NCBI RefSeq assembly: GCF_963678635.1
Contig: NC_087064.1
Span: 70,307,465 to 70,371,464 of the forward strand
Source: Symsagittifera roscoffensis
Taxonomy: Eukaryota; Xenacoelomorpha; Acoela; Convolutidae
DNA: 64,000 bases
Direction: 5' to 3'
The notes beneath the pieces are model-generated. The model searched no databases, was not told the origin of the DNA, and saw only the letters and a list, made by a program, of their open reading frames with translations. This document shows, one piece after another, positions 50,701-60,640 of the stretch (position 1 is its first letter; each line of letters opens with the position of its first letter). The position numbers and the translations under genes are program-made.

Positions 50701-51807
50701 GTGGCCAGGTCGGATTACCTCTACACGCCCCGTTCTCTCTTTTGGCCCGATGTGATTTTCTTGACAGCACCTAAGTTGGACTTGGGACAGTCAGCAGGCA
50801 TGACGATAAGTGTGCGAAGGGTAGTCAGCATGGAGCCGCAGGTGATAGTAATTGCAGGCTCGAATGACCACCTGCAGAGCAGAGGGTTGTTGTCCCGTCT
50901 GACGGATGGGTCGATCCCGAGCAATGAAGTCATAGGGGAGGCGATAATGACATTGCTCTCAGCCATGGCTGATGTGGAATCATCAGTACAACGACGCTTC
51001 ACTCAGAATGTAGTGAAGGTCATCGTTGTGTTATCACCGGGGTACGCCACATTGCCAGAACCCCATCAGTTTGTGTACACGATGGTCACAACGATAGCAG
51101 AGGGACGATTCAGCGTGATAATACCCGCGCCAAACAGAACAGTGGACCCCAACAACTACTACCCATCCCGATCCGAGCTTCCTGCCATTTGGACTGACAT
51201 TTCCAATGCCATACAGGGATTCAAGGATTGTAGCACAACTCGGTTGAAGCTGGATGAAGTCCTGGGGTTGGAGCTGTCCAACTTCGCCAGATTGCTGAAG
51301 TTGAGACCAGGGGTAGATGACGATCACTTGTTGGTACAACAGGTGGCCGATGATCTCTGGTTTAGACAAATGGATTACGCGGAGACTGTGCAGGGGAGGA
51401 CAGTTAGAAAAAATATGACATCGGCAGAAGAAGATCTCATGGCATTGGCTTTGTGTACAAAGCCACACACCAACTCATGGTTGTACTTGTCACCGAGATT
51501 GTGTACCTTAGGAGAAGACGCGTTCGAGCATGCACCTGCGGTAATCAAGGAGATACACGCGTATCTGAAGAACTTGTTTAACGAGAGGGAGTTAGCCGGG
51601 GGCATGATGTTACAGTTGATGCAGGACGTGAACACGATGTCATTGGAAAAGTTCCAAGCTGATATTTTGGCCACGAGGGCACAATACGAACGATCAGACG
51701 ATATTTTTGGTGGAATGGGAGTGGGATGGACGCCATCCTTCCTGTCAACGTGCTACCCGAAGGCCTCCCGGAACCTGATCGCGAGCTTTGTCAAGGATAT
51801 CCGGTAA
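50701..51807 (+). CDS. Second polyprotein, possible degenerate SGNH-like domain plus helical region
   Basis: 368 codons in frame. IFLTAPKLDLG, then VIVIAGSNDHLQSRG (GSND at 50857-50868) and VKVIVVLSPGYATLPEP mimic the order of SGNH block III and the following strand. However, no GDS nucleophile is visible and the expected D-x-x-H position reads DPNNYY, so catalysis is unlikely. The last about 150 residues are helical. Homology to the preceding SGNH domain is an inference from motif order only. It ends at TAA 51805 with the frame open beyond. Confidence 0.5.
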   Translation: MARSDYLYTPRSLFWPDVIFLTAPKLDLGQSAGMTISVRRVVSMEPQVIVIAGSNDHLQSRGLLSRLTDGSIPSNEVIGEAIMTLLSAMADVESSVQRRFTQNVVKVIVVLSPGYATLPEPHQFVYTMVTTIAEGRFSVIIPAPNRTVDPNNYYPSRSELPAIWTDISNAIQGFKDCSTTRLKLDEVLGLELSNFARLLKLRPGVDDDHLLVQQVADDLWFRQMDYAETVQGRTVRKNMTSAEEDLMALALCTKPHTNSWLYLSPRLCTLGEDAFEHAPAVIKEIHAYLKNLFNERELAGGMMLQLMQDVNTMSLEKFQADILATRAQYERSDDIFGGMGVGWTPSFLSTCYPKASRNLIASFVKDIR

Positions 51808-51831
51808 CTGTCGATCGGCCTGATATCAGCC

Positions 51832-52566
51832 TTGTACGTGACATTTGGTCACGAGAATTTCGTGAAGGGACCTGCGAATCTCTTCACCCAAGCTTTGGCA
51901 GACCTGAGATTGGACGGACTCCTCACCCTGATCGCTATGATGTATGGTCGGTTGGGCGATTTGCTCGTGCTATTGCGCTACCCAGAACAATTTCAGGGAT
52001 CGAGTCGTGAATTCAAGGCGCAGTTGGAAACCGCCTCGCTCAGGAAAATGAAGGACTGGAGGATCCTCTTGCTCCAATATCTCCTGCAACAGAACAGGAG
52101 TATCACATGAGAAGACAAGGTGGCGACGGATGCGGGTGAATGTAAACAGTATTGTGGCATGCCCTTGCTGACAGATCTGGCTGTTATGATGCGGATCGAT
52201 CCGCTGGCTCTGATTCATGGACTACGGGAGTTCGTCACGGTGGTGTATGGACCCGTGATGTCATTTGTGTTCCCCGATGTACAAGTAAAGGCATACAGGA
52301 ACTCGGTGTTGTATGTCAACCTAGTTTCGGTAGTGGATTGCTCCGTGCTGAATTGGGTAGAACAGAAGGAGCTAAGAGGGTTAGCCAGCGACGATAGGCT
52401 ATTTGGAAGAATAGCAGAGCCGGGTTGGGTGTTGATTGACTTCAACAACAACTTTAAGAGCCGAATGGGCCGCGAGGACCTTTCCCGTGTCCAGTTCAAT
52501 CCGAAGCTTTGGAATCTGCGACCAGTGGTGAAGAATTCAGGAGAGGCGATGCTGGTACCACTTTAG
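51832..52566 (+). pseudogene. Second polyprotein, two further in-frame segments
   Basis: Segments 51832-52110 and 52120-52566 share one frame and are separated only by TGA 52108. The first is leucine-rich and helical (LADLRLDGLLTLIAMMYGRLGDLL). The second is mixed alpha/beta with VVYGPVMSFVFPDVQVKAY and GWVLIDFNNNF. It ends at TAG 52564. No family is recognised. Confidence 0.5.
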
Positions 52567-52665
52567 CGGGAAGCATACGCACACGTCAGAGAAAACCAGC
52601 AAGAGTGGCTTTCTGGGTCCAGGCCGCTGCCGAACCAGTGCCCCCGATACCCACCGATAAGGAGG

Positions 52666-52995
52666 ATGTTGTTGGGAGTCACATCTCCTGCCATTGCCCC
52701 TCGCATTGGAGCGGCTCGTGATGCAGAAGAAAGAGTGCTGAAATGGATTGGAGGGATGGAGCCGCGCTTCATCAGCTGGAACGCTGCGGCCATGCACACG
52801 TTCGACTTCACATTCCCTGATGCCTGGAGCCGAAAGAAAATCAAGGCACCACCTTCCAGGAGACAAGAGGTCTCGGCTGAGGTGTGGAATGATGTGTATG
52901 CACCTGCAGATGATCTGTCAAGGTTGAAGTGGTCAGGAGATGTGAAGGTAGTAATCCTGGAAGTGGCAAAGGGTGCAGAGGAGGCACGTACATAA
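52666..52995 (+). pseudogene. Second polyprotein, in-frame segment before a frameshift
   Basis: 110 codons in the same frame as 48220-52566. It begins at a nominal TTG, and the frame is in fact open from 52567. The end (ARTYITVDD in the neighbouring frame) shows that a frameshift near 52985 moves the reading to the 52929 frame. No domain is recognised. Confidence 0.5.
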
Positions 52996-54566
52996 CGGTG
53001 GATGATCTGGCGCCACATGGCGAGGAGTCGGTAGAATTCCTAGTGGATGACGAGTTGTTCTATATCGCAGGGTACCTGACTGTACCGGCGCGGCCGGACT
53101 CGGGCATGGATATGCGACAAGCCCCTTTGGGACCTAAACCAAAACCTGATACGAATGACGACGAGCTGATGGAGGGAAAGGGAGAGAAGTCGTGTGGAGT
53201 GGACCTAGGAGCTTTGGAGAGAGACTTGCTGGAATACCAGTTTAGTGAAGACGACGACGGGGAGGTCGATGGGAATCTATTACTGATGAAACCATCGTCT
53301 TTCATGTCCCCTACGAAGTAGGCGCCGGCCAGCTTATCCCCAGTGGACCCAATAAGCCTGGCAATGGACTACCGGAGGAGGGACCTACAAAAACTGCTCC
53401 ATGAGTCACCAAGGAGGAGGAAGATTGAGGAGACTATGAGGGTATCCTTCCTGAGCACGCTACCGAAAGAGGAATGGGAGAGATACCAGAGCGAAGTTGT
53501 ACGTAAGACAGGAGTAACCTGGAACCGAGTGACTTTCATGGAGAGGACATGGGACGTGATACGTAGATACGGGACGCAGTCCGTAATGAAGGTGGGATTA
53601 AACCAACCCATCATGCGCGAGGTTCTAGAGAAAATAGTGAACTCCGTAGAGTCTGATGTTCTGACCGAGTAAGTTACAGAGGACAGTGCCGATGATCAGC
53701 AGATCACGCGAAAGTTACCCGTCAGACGAGCCAAGAAAGGGCTGAAGCGGTTGAAAGGAAAGACAGGAAGCCGAGCCGTGAAACAGAAAGTGGTAAAGTC
53801 AAAAGTCAGCACAGTGGTAGCCTCGTTGGCAAGAGTAGCTCGTTCAGGCGAAAGTGGGCAAGGAGATGGTGCGACGCTGGCCGGGGGAGAGAAAGAGAAC
53901 CCAATACCCCCTATGCTATTGGCAGGTTTGACCACAACGGCCACGAAATTGAAGAAAAGTGCACGGACTCTGGCGGATACTAAGTTAGAAATGGAAATCA
54001 TCAGTCAATGTGGATCTGGAGGACTTGAAGATTATAGACCCTCGCGAATCAACATGGCCAAGTTGAAACTGGAAGGACAACTCGACGTGGTCGAGTATAG
54101 TCGAATCACTGTGCCAGACTCGGTCCACGTGGGAGATCCGGCAGGGGGTTATGTGGAGATGCTGAAGGCGAGGAATTCCGCGAGAGGGCACCTGATGGCT
54201 TGGAACGAGAAGCAAGCCATGCAGGAGTATCTGAAGGAGCTGACGGAGAACTCTAACATAAGTAGGAAAGAATACGGCACGGTGATGTCCTCGGAGGCAA
54301 ACGAAATCGGGCTGGAAAAACTGCTAGAGATCTCTTTGAGGGCGGCTCTCCAAAGATACTTTGACGAGACGATGCATGCGCCGGCGACGGTGGCAGCATA
54401 CCTGGCTTATCCGTATACAAGAACTGACTTGCAAGTACGATTGGCCTGGTGTTTGATGGGAATCCAGAAGGCGGAATATGAAGCCAACAATGACTCGAAA
54501 TCAAAGGAACAGGACCTGGATTTGATGGAAGCCCTGCGAATGTTGATTTCTAGAGACAATCCTTGA
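52929..54566 (+). pseudogene. Second polyprotein, middle region in a new frame
   Basis: Three segments (52929-53321, 53343-53672, 53751-54566) lie in one frame and are separated only by TAG 53319 and TAA 53670. The region runs from an acidic, D/E-rich part through a basic K/R-rich part (RRAKKGLKRLKGKTGSR, about 53725-53770) to a helical part with ENSNISRKEYG and YLAYPYTRTDLQVRLAWCLMG. It ends at TGA 54564. The basic patch could bind nucleic acid. No family is recognised. Confidence 0.5.
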
Positions 54567-55828
54567 TTTCTCGAGTCAAGGAAACTGGCATGTTGATGGT
54601 GGAACAACCCAAGCTGGGAATTGTTTTGGAAGAACGAGTGCTTGAACCCTCGGTTCCCGAACTGAAGGGGCAAGTGAGTTTTGATTGTGGTTCTTGGGAC
54701 GGTCCCTTGAAAACCAGCTTAGTAACCATGTGGGAACTCATGAAGCCTTCTTGGTGTCCACATCCAAACCCCGGTTTAATCTGGGATATGACGGCAGATT
54801 TTACGTTGGACTTGGATGATGACGCGAGTTTACACGATCTGGCCATGATACACCATCGGCTGGCCATGAGAGTAATGAAACAGAAGAACGACCCATCCAC
54901 GGAACCTTCCGAAGGAAGTCCATCGAGTGACTGGCTGAGACAGGGTACTTGTCTAGCCCTACGTAGCGGAACGGACGGACATGTGTGCAACTCGGAACAT
55001 TGCTTGATTACGCTGAGCGAGCAGCAAGGCCAATTGGCACAACTGTATGGGAGGTTGAGCATGTCGGATAAGAGTGGAATGGAGTTGATCGCGGAAAGTC
55101 ATGGTGTAACGGAAGAAAACTTGATCACTGCCTTGGGATTTTGCAGCATGACGAGCTCGATAGAATCACTGGAACGCCTAGAGCGTGCCCATGGGCTAGT
55201 GACGTCCCTCAGTGTGGAAGTATTCCCTGGAGCACTACAGACAGAGCAAAAGATTGGAGGCTGGCGAGAAGCTCTCGAAAATGAAATGAGCTTGAAGGAT
55301 AGTGAGGCCTATCATAGACCTACTGGCTCGAAATATCTGGTGGGTTCGAGCTCTGCACCATATTGCAATAGTAGATACCCTACGCACATGGTGATGGATT
55401 CGAGGGCACAGCAGGTGTTGGTCGGCCAACTCTTCTCTGTGCCAAAGTGCGTGAGGTTGGCCAGAATGTCGGAAAGGTCGTATGATTTATTGGCAAAGAC
55501 CATTCGGGCCGTACCGAAGAGATCTGAAGGCGAGTTGCAGGACGTAGTGGGTGAAGAATTCATGAGATTCAACGAGGGTAATGTGAGTGAATTCCAGAAG
55601 CAGAAAGCGAGTGGAGCGTTACCCACTGAATTCCCCACCATAGAAGAAAAGGACGATGTGCATAGAATAATGATGGAAGTGGAACCGTTGCTGGGAGCCT
55701 CAGGGTATCGGACCCGAAGGAACATACTGATGACACATGGGGAGTATCCTTGTCACTGCCTAGCGCAGACGTTATGGTACCCCAAACAATGCCTGGTTCC
55801 GTGCAGTGATGACATTATGGATGTATGA
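54563..55828 (+). CDS. Second polyprotein, C-terminal region
   Basis: 421 codons open, overlapping the previous segment by 4 bp in another frame. It contains isolated Cys and His residues (PSWCPHPNPG, GTCLALRSGTDGHVCNSEHC, THGEYPCHC) that could coordinate metal, and a long helical middle. The frame ends at 55828, but its homologous continuation lies in the 55806 frame, so an indel near 55780-55800 is implied. No known domain. Confidence 0.55.
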   Translation: MISRVKETGMLMVEQPKLGIVLEERVLEPSVPELKGQVSFDCGSWDGPLKTSLVTMWELMKPSWCPHPNPGLIWDMTADFTLDLDDDASLHDLAMIHHRLAMRVMKQKNDPSTEPSEGSPSSDWLRQGTCLALRSGTDGHVCNSEHCLITLSEQQGQLAQLYGRLSMSDKSGMELIAESHGVTEENLITALGFCSMTSSIESLERLERAHGLVTSLSVEVFPGALQTEQKIGGWREALENEMSLKDSEAYHRPTGSKYLVGSSSAPYCNSRYPTHMVMDSRAQQVLVGQLFSVPKCVRLARMSERSYDLLAKTIRAVPKRSEGELQDVVGEEFMRFNEGNVSEFQKQKASGALPTEFPTIEEKDDVHRIMMEVEPLLGASGYRTRRNILMTHGEYPCHCLAQTLWYPKQCLVPCSDDIMDV

Positions 55829-56216
55829 ACGCGCGAAGCGTCATTTGTCTAGGAACACGGAAGCCTATCAACCCTTCCAGCTAGACATAGGACCAGGAGC
55901 CTATAAAAGAGCATTCTTAACGCACAGAAACGCTGTTACCACGGCGGTGAAGCGAGTGGCTGGAGCGCCTTGTGTGACTGAAACTGAAAAAAGAGAGATC
56001 TTACGAGCTGACATAGAACGGAATGTGAGCCTGTGTCTTCACAACAGCTTTTGCGGGAACCGGGAGCAAAGGGTGAATGTGGACTTGCTTCCTTGTTGCA
56101 AACCGCGGCTGTTAGAGCAGAAGAGTTGGGGGACGGCCCGCAACTCCATCGACATGTTGGAAAAAGTTCTAGAAGACAGTGAAACTGAAGAACAGGATGG
56201 AGAAGCAATGGAATGA
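55806..56216 (+). CDS. Second polyprotein, terminal Cys/His-rich segment
   Basis: 136 codons, paralogous to 32033-32467 with the same length and the same Cys/His positions. KRAFLTHRNAVTTAVKR, CLHNSFCGNRE and LPCCKPRL are the best conserved blocks. It ends in an acidic tail at TGA 56214. The conservation between two separately decayed copies shows that this is genuine coding sequence of the family. The domain is unknown. Confidence 0.7.
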   Translation: MMTLWMYERAKRHLSRNTEAYQPFQLDIGPGAYKRAFLTHRNAVTTAVKRVAGAPCVTETEKREILRADIERNVSLCLHNSFCGNREQRVNVDLLPCCKPRLLEQKSWGTARNSIDMLEKVLEDSETEEQDGEAME

Positions 56217-56998
56217 CGAAGATGTGACGAGGAAGAAGAGTGAAGAGTAAGGAGAGAAGGAGAAAAACATGATTGTCTTTGTGCGTTAAAACTGATACCA
56301 AACAACTAAGATTGATCATTGAAACTTTTAAACTTTTTGTTTTGTGAGGACTGAATTAGAAGCAGACCTCGATAGTGTTGGAAACAGTTGAAAATTGTTG
56401 AATTGTTACAAATATTGAATGAAAAATTTTAGTTGTGCTATTTATTTACATATGAAGAGCATAGGTGAGTATATTTACCTATTTAAACACGACTGATGTT
56501 TTTAATTTGTGTAAGACACGGGTTCACTGTGTGGCGACCTAGTAAGTGTGGTTAAGCTCGCTCGAAGAGGGTGAGTACCTCAATAAGTTTCCTAGCCACA
56601 GAGTTTCTTAGTTTTAATATTGAGGATGAGAGCATTAAATAACTGATTATACTTGGTGAGTGACGTTAAGTTAATTTTAATGGATGCGTGGCCGTGCCAC
56701 GTCCCAACTTTTTAATCAGCAAGAGCGAAAAGAAATTTTACGGCGAGATGACGTAAGTAGTCAGAAAAGAAATTTTATCTAGGACACTCCTCATGGTACA
56801 AATTTTGTGAAAATGTTGAAAAGGCAGTGAGCTGTAGTATGATGCCACTTGTGACACGTAGTGAGTTGAGGTGGAGTAGATAAATTTCATTTTCGAATGC
56901 GATTGGTAAGGTTGAATATAGAGAACTGGAACACTACTTGACGATAACCCGGTGTTATGCGATCAATAGGGACATTGATGGGAACTGTCTGGGGAGTA
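56217..56998 (+). other. 3' untranslated region and polypurine tract
   Basis: Noncoding, collinear with 32468-33299. It ends in TCTGGGGAGTA immediately before the TG of the 3' LTR, which is where the plus-strand primer (polypurine tract) must lie. Confidence 0.65.
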
Positions 56999-57654
56999 TG
57001 TGCCCTTCTGCCAGATTGGCACAGCGCAACGTTCCGGCGAATCACGAAAAAACGATTGAAGTCCTTAACGACGAAAAAGGGCTGCGAAGGAGGGTAAAAA
57101 TATTCTAGAATATTCTATTTTTCAAAAATTCGATTGTCGAACAAATATTTCTCAGAAATACGAAAAACGGCCATTTTGACGGAAAAAGGTGAAAAAATCA
57201 GAACAACAGCAAATATAGTGACAAGCTGTCGCACGAGAACGATAAAAACACGAAGCCTCTTATCGTGACGATCACGGACGATAAGACTCCTAGCAGAAGA
57301 AAATAGTGAGAAGGGAGGCTTCAGTGGGGAAGTAGTGAAGAGCAGTACCCTCCCGTGCCACGAATTGAGAGTATTAACGACGTTGTTACAAGGAGAACAC
57401 GGAAGCGGAGGCTCGCCCCCCCCCCCCCCCCCCCCCCGAGACAGTATATGGTGAAGGACTATAATAAACTGACTTTTTAGCTACTCTGACGCCATAGAAC
57501 TTTGAATTAACACCGGTATTGTTTGTTATTTTAGAATATGAGTAGCTAGGAAGAGGAAAGGGTCAATCCATCTCCAATGGATTCAATATAGAACTGTCAC
57601 CAAAAATATAGTAAAATAGGTTATTCGAGCCGTTTTTTGAACAGCAATCACGTA
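56999..57654 (+). repeat. 3' LTR of the giant element, truncated by a LINE
   Basis: It begins TGTGCCCTTCTGCCAG and stays collinear with 34730-35360 until AGCAATCACGTA, where LINE sequence starts. It carries an expanded run of 22 C at 57416-57437 where the 5' LTR has six. Confidence 0.8.
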
Positions 57655-57900
57655 AAACTGTTTTGCAGAAAAATTATTCGACAGAAAAAGAAAATTTTTT
57701 TTTGCAGAAAGAAGTAATTTCTAGCAGAAAATATTTATCAGCAGAAAAACAAGTAGTCATTGCTTGATCGAATCAGACGAGCGAACAAAATAAATTTGGG
57801 AAAAGAGAAAAATTTATATTTGCAGAAGAAAGTTATACAGCAGAAAAAAGGAAATTATTTTGCAGAAAAAGATAGTTATCTCAGCACTGTAATTAGATTA
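57655..57900 (+). promoter_or_regulatory. Reiterated GCAGAAA motif in LINE 5' UTR
   Basis: GCAGAAA (or CAGAAA) occurs eight to nine times between 57663 and 57910 at irregular 15-40 bp spacing, upstream of the ORF1 ATG. Internal promoters of LINEs lie here, so protein binding sites are possible. Confidence 0.4.
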
Positions 57901-57978
57901 TTTAGCAGAATTACAGAATCTGAAGTCATTATCAAACACTGTCCTTCCAGTTACCAGTCAGTTGCATCGATTTTAACC

Positions 57979-59004
57979 ATGTCAAGCAAAAAACTTAGCC
58001 AAGAAAAATTTAATGGACTTCAAAATTCAGCATTATACAAGATTTACTCCGATTTGTACGACCAAAAGGAAGATTATTGTAGAGTAATGGAGTTTATTGA
58101 GAAAACATCGGAAGCAGACAAGGATGGTAAACTACAGTCAACATCGACGAAAGCAAAAGAAGTATCAAAAAACGTGAGACATTTTTCGCCTTTTCCTGTA
58201 CCAGAGGAGTGTGTAAACTTAATTTTGGGTTCGAGCAAAATTGCTAGGGTAAAAACTGAAATTTTCCCCAATGATACGATTGTTCATGCATACAGGGGTA
58301 GCTCCACTGAGGAGAAAATAAAAGTCCTTGACCAATATAGTGAAAAAAACCTTAAGTGTGTGATAATCCAAGATGGGACAAACTCCATCTTTAAAAAAAT
58401 TTACTCAACGATTGATGAGTTTAGCGCCAAATATGAAGAACTTATCGCTTTAATAACTGCAAAATTTTCACCAGAATCGATTGTTATTTGCGAAATACCA
58501 CCAATACTTAACAATGATGATGCTAATGACAAAATTGATCATTATAAATGTTTTCTGAATGAAATGTATGGTTCGACGACGGGATTTGAGGTGCTAAATC
58601 TAAACTCAAACATCAAAAGCTTGGAGAGCTATCAGAGTTTATATTTTGACACTATACACCTGAACGATGAATTAGGTATACCATTCTTGCGCAATTACCT
58701 CGGCTCATACGTGTTCAAACACTCAAGTAAACTCCCGAGGTTAAAACCAGCCCCTGATTATACTGGAAAAGCAAATTCCAACCAAAAATTGCTTTCCAAT
58801 TATCAACATAAAAATGTTTATAGGTCTACCAATAGACCCTATAGTAACAATCGCATGCACCCATATGGCCGACAAACTGGTCATGGCCGACAAACTGGTC
58901 AAAATATTTTCAACAACAACTCATGGGGCTGTGATAGTAATTATAACCATAATCTGAATCGTAACCAGCAGTCATATAACTACTCGCAAGGTTTTCATTA
59001 TTAA
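57979..59004 (+). CDS. LINE ORF1 protein with SGNH-esterase-like domain
   Basis: The frame is open from 57760 (TTG), but the first ATG is at 57979 and is chosen. A short charged helical N-terminus precedes an SGNH-like domain. Block I reads ILGSSKIAR (GDS changed to GSS, nucleophile Ser kept), block III reads DGTNSI (58372-58389, Asn kept, Asp replaced by Ser), and block V is DTIHLND (58648-58668). The last about 80 residues are N/Y/R/Q-rich with a GRQTGHGRQTG repeat, probably RNA binding. Such ORF1 proteins bind LINE RNA, and the esterase role is unresolved. ORF1 is intact. Confidence 0.75.
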   Translation: MSSKKLSQEKFNGLQNSALYKIYSDLYDQKEDYCRVMEFIEKTSEADKDGKLQSTSTKAKEVSKNVRHFSPFPVPEECVNLILGSSKIARVKTEIFPNDTIVHAYRGSSTEEKIKVLDQYSEKNLKCVIIQDGTNSIFKKIYSTIDEFSAKYEELIALITAKFSPESIVICEIPPILNNDDANDKIDHYKCFLNEMYGSTTGFEVLNLNSNIKSLESYQSLYFDTIHLNDELGIPFLRNYLGSYVFKHSSKLPRLKPAPDYTGKANSNQKLLSNYQHKNVYRSTNRPYSNNRMHPYGRQTGHGRQTGQNIFNNNSWGCDSNYNHNLNRNQQSYNYSQGFHY

Positions 59005-59081
59005 GTAATGCTAGTTATGACTATCTTTTTGATAAACTACAGTTATTTGTAATTTTCACTATAATTGTTATACAAAGCGAT

Positions 59082-60640
59082 ATGCTGTTACTTTTTGCTT
59101 TAACTAGCATATCTGTCATCAGCTTCTGCGAAAGCAATCAATTTGTAGCTTATGAGGTACTGAATAAAAGAAACGGAAAGTATCTTTTTCCATGGGTTGC
59201 CACAAAATACTCGAACAAACATTATTGCACTATACTTAATAATATAAGCTATTACGATTACAATTATTATATAAAAAACACAAGCAAGACTTATAAAAAA
59301 CCAGAAAGGTCCCTTCATAAAACTCTCCTAACATCAAGGGATATACACCCAAATCCAGGACCATTCATGCAATTCAGTCAAATAAAGAAAAAACTGGAAA
59401 ACTACAACAACAACTTAAAAGTACTACATCTTAATTATAGAAGTTTAGCTAGAAAGCGTTCAGATCTCAAACAACTTATCAAAACTTTTAATGATAATAC
59501 AATTTTCGGATTTTCCGAGACATGGTTCAATGATACAAATGACGATAAACTATGGGCCATAGACAATGACAAACATAAGTCGTTCCGATGTGATAGAACT
59601 TATGAATCAAGTAAAAAATTGAATGGAGGAGGGGTCATGTTACTGGTTCCTAAAAAGTTAGACATGACTTAAACAACATGCACAAAAAGTATGATAACAT
59701 CTGGATAGAATTTAAAACCGGACTCAACAAAAATAATAGAACCATTCTTTTAAACCTAGCCTACAATCCTAATAGAAACAACAAAACAGACTTCTTAGAA
59801 GATCTAGCCAAATCAATTGACCATGCACAGTCATTTAATTCAAACCTAATTTTACTAGGAGATTACAATCTCAACTATCTCAACGAAGACGACAAACAGT
59901 CTTTAGATACAATCCTAACACCATATAATCTGGAGGTCACTAACAAATTAACACCTACTCACTCAAATGCACTAATTGACTATATTATCACCGACCTAGG
60001 CATTAAAGATCTAACAAATAATTCAATAGTAGTCACACCACCAATTAAGACCGACCACCAAGCAACAGCATTCATTACAGAACTTAAGCTGAACAACAAT
60101 GTAAGACCAATCAATTGTAAAATATATGACAAATCCAATTACTCCAATTACAAATTCAAACAAAAACTATCAGCTATAAATTGGAGAAGTTTCTATAGCA
60201 ATAATAATCCCGAAATAATGCTCGACATCTTCACATCTAACATTGCTGACACCATTAAAGAATGTGCCCCACAGAAGACTATTTTCATTCGCAACGACAA
60301 ACCAAAGGTAAACTACGAAGATGATAAATTTGGTTCCCAGCTGTTTAACTCGAAAAAAAACGAACGCGAAAAATGGAGTATAATAAACGATACAAGAAAC
60401 TCCAAAAAATCTTCCAACCTCATTCCATTACTTAGAAACTCCTTCGGCGATTTCATAACCAATAATTTACAGATGGCGAACCTGCTAAATTACAAGTTCT
60501 CAAATCTTGGATGCTTTTATGAGAAAAATTCAAAAATCAGGCAAGTCCACCAACTTCTACATGCAAAATTCGAAATAATCATAAAATTTCATTTCAATTC
60601 ATCACATCAGCTGAATGTTAAAAAGAAAAACATAATTTAA
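59082..60640 (+). pseudogene. LINE ORF2 N-terminus and APE endonuclease
   Basis: ATG 59082 starts a hydrophobic, signal-like stretch. DIHPNPGP follows at 59340-59363, then the endonuclease begins (VLHLNYRSL, FGFSETW). A stop at 59670 and a frameshift move the domain into the 59678 frame, which has LLGDYNLNYL, LIDYIITD and KTDHQA, completing the APE active-site set. A basic linker toward RT ends at TAA 60638. The NPGP motif has His in place of the Glu of strict 2A peptides. Confidence 0.8.

Larger units (their letters stand above)
34730..57654 (+). mobile_element. Giant (about 23 kb) Ty3/gypsy-group LTR retroelement with a second polyprotein
   Basis: Bounded on the left by a TG...CA LTR (34730-35603). 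The matching 3' LTR starts at 56999 and is interrupted by a LINE at about 57655. Inside are a candidate PBS, a 2.9-kb leader, gag, protease/RT/RNase H/integrase, a macrodomain and an 8-kb second cistron. The two LTRs differ at several positions per 100 bp by eye, so the insertion is old. This fits the nonsense and frameshift lesions in every gene. Sense-strand composition is balanced and G-richer than the env-bearing element of region 1. Confidence 0.8.

Noticed and set aside
40441-54566. Reassigned stop codons (alternative genetic code) to explain in-frame stops
   Set aside because: TAA, TAG and TGA all interrupt frames, and the same codons end other ORFs properly. There are also frameshifts, so decay is simpler.
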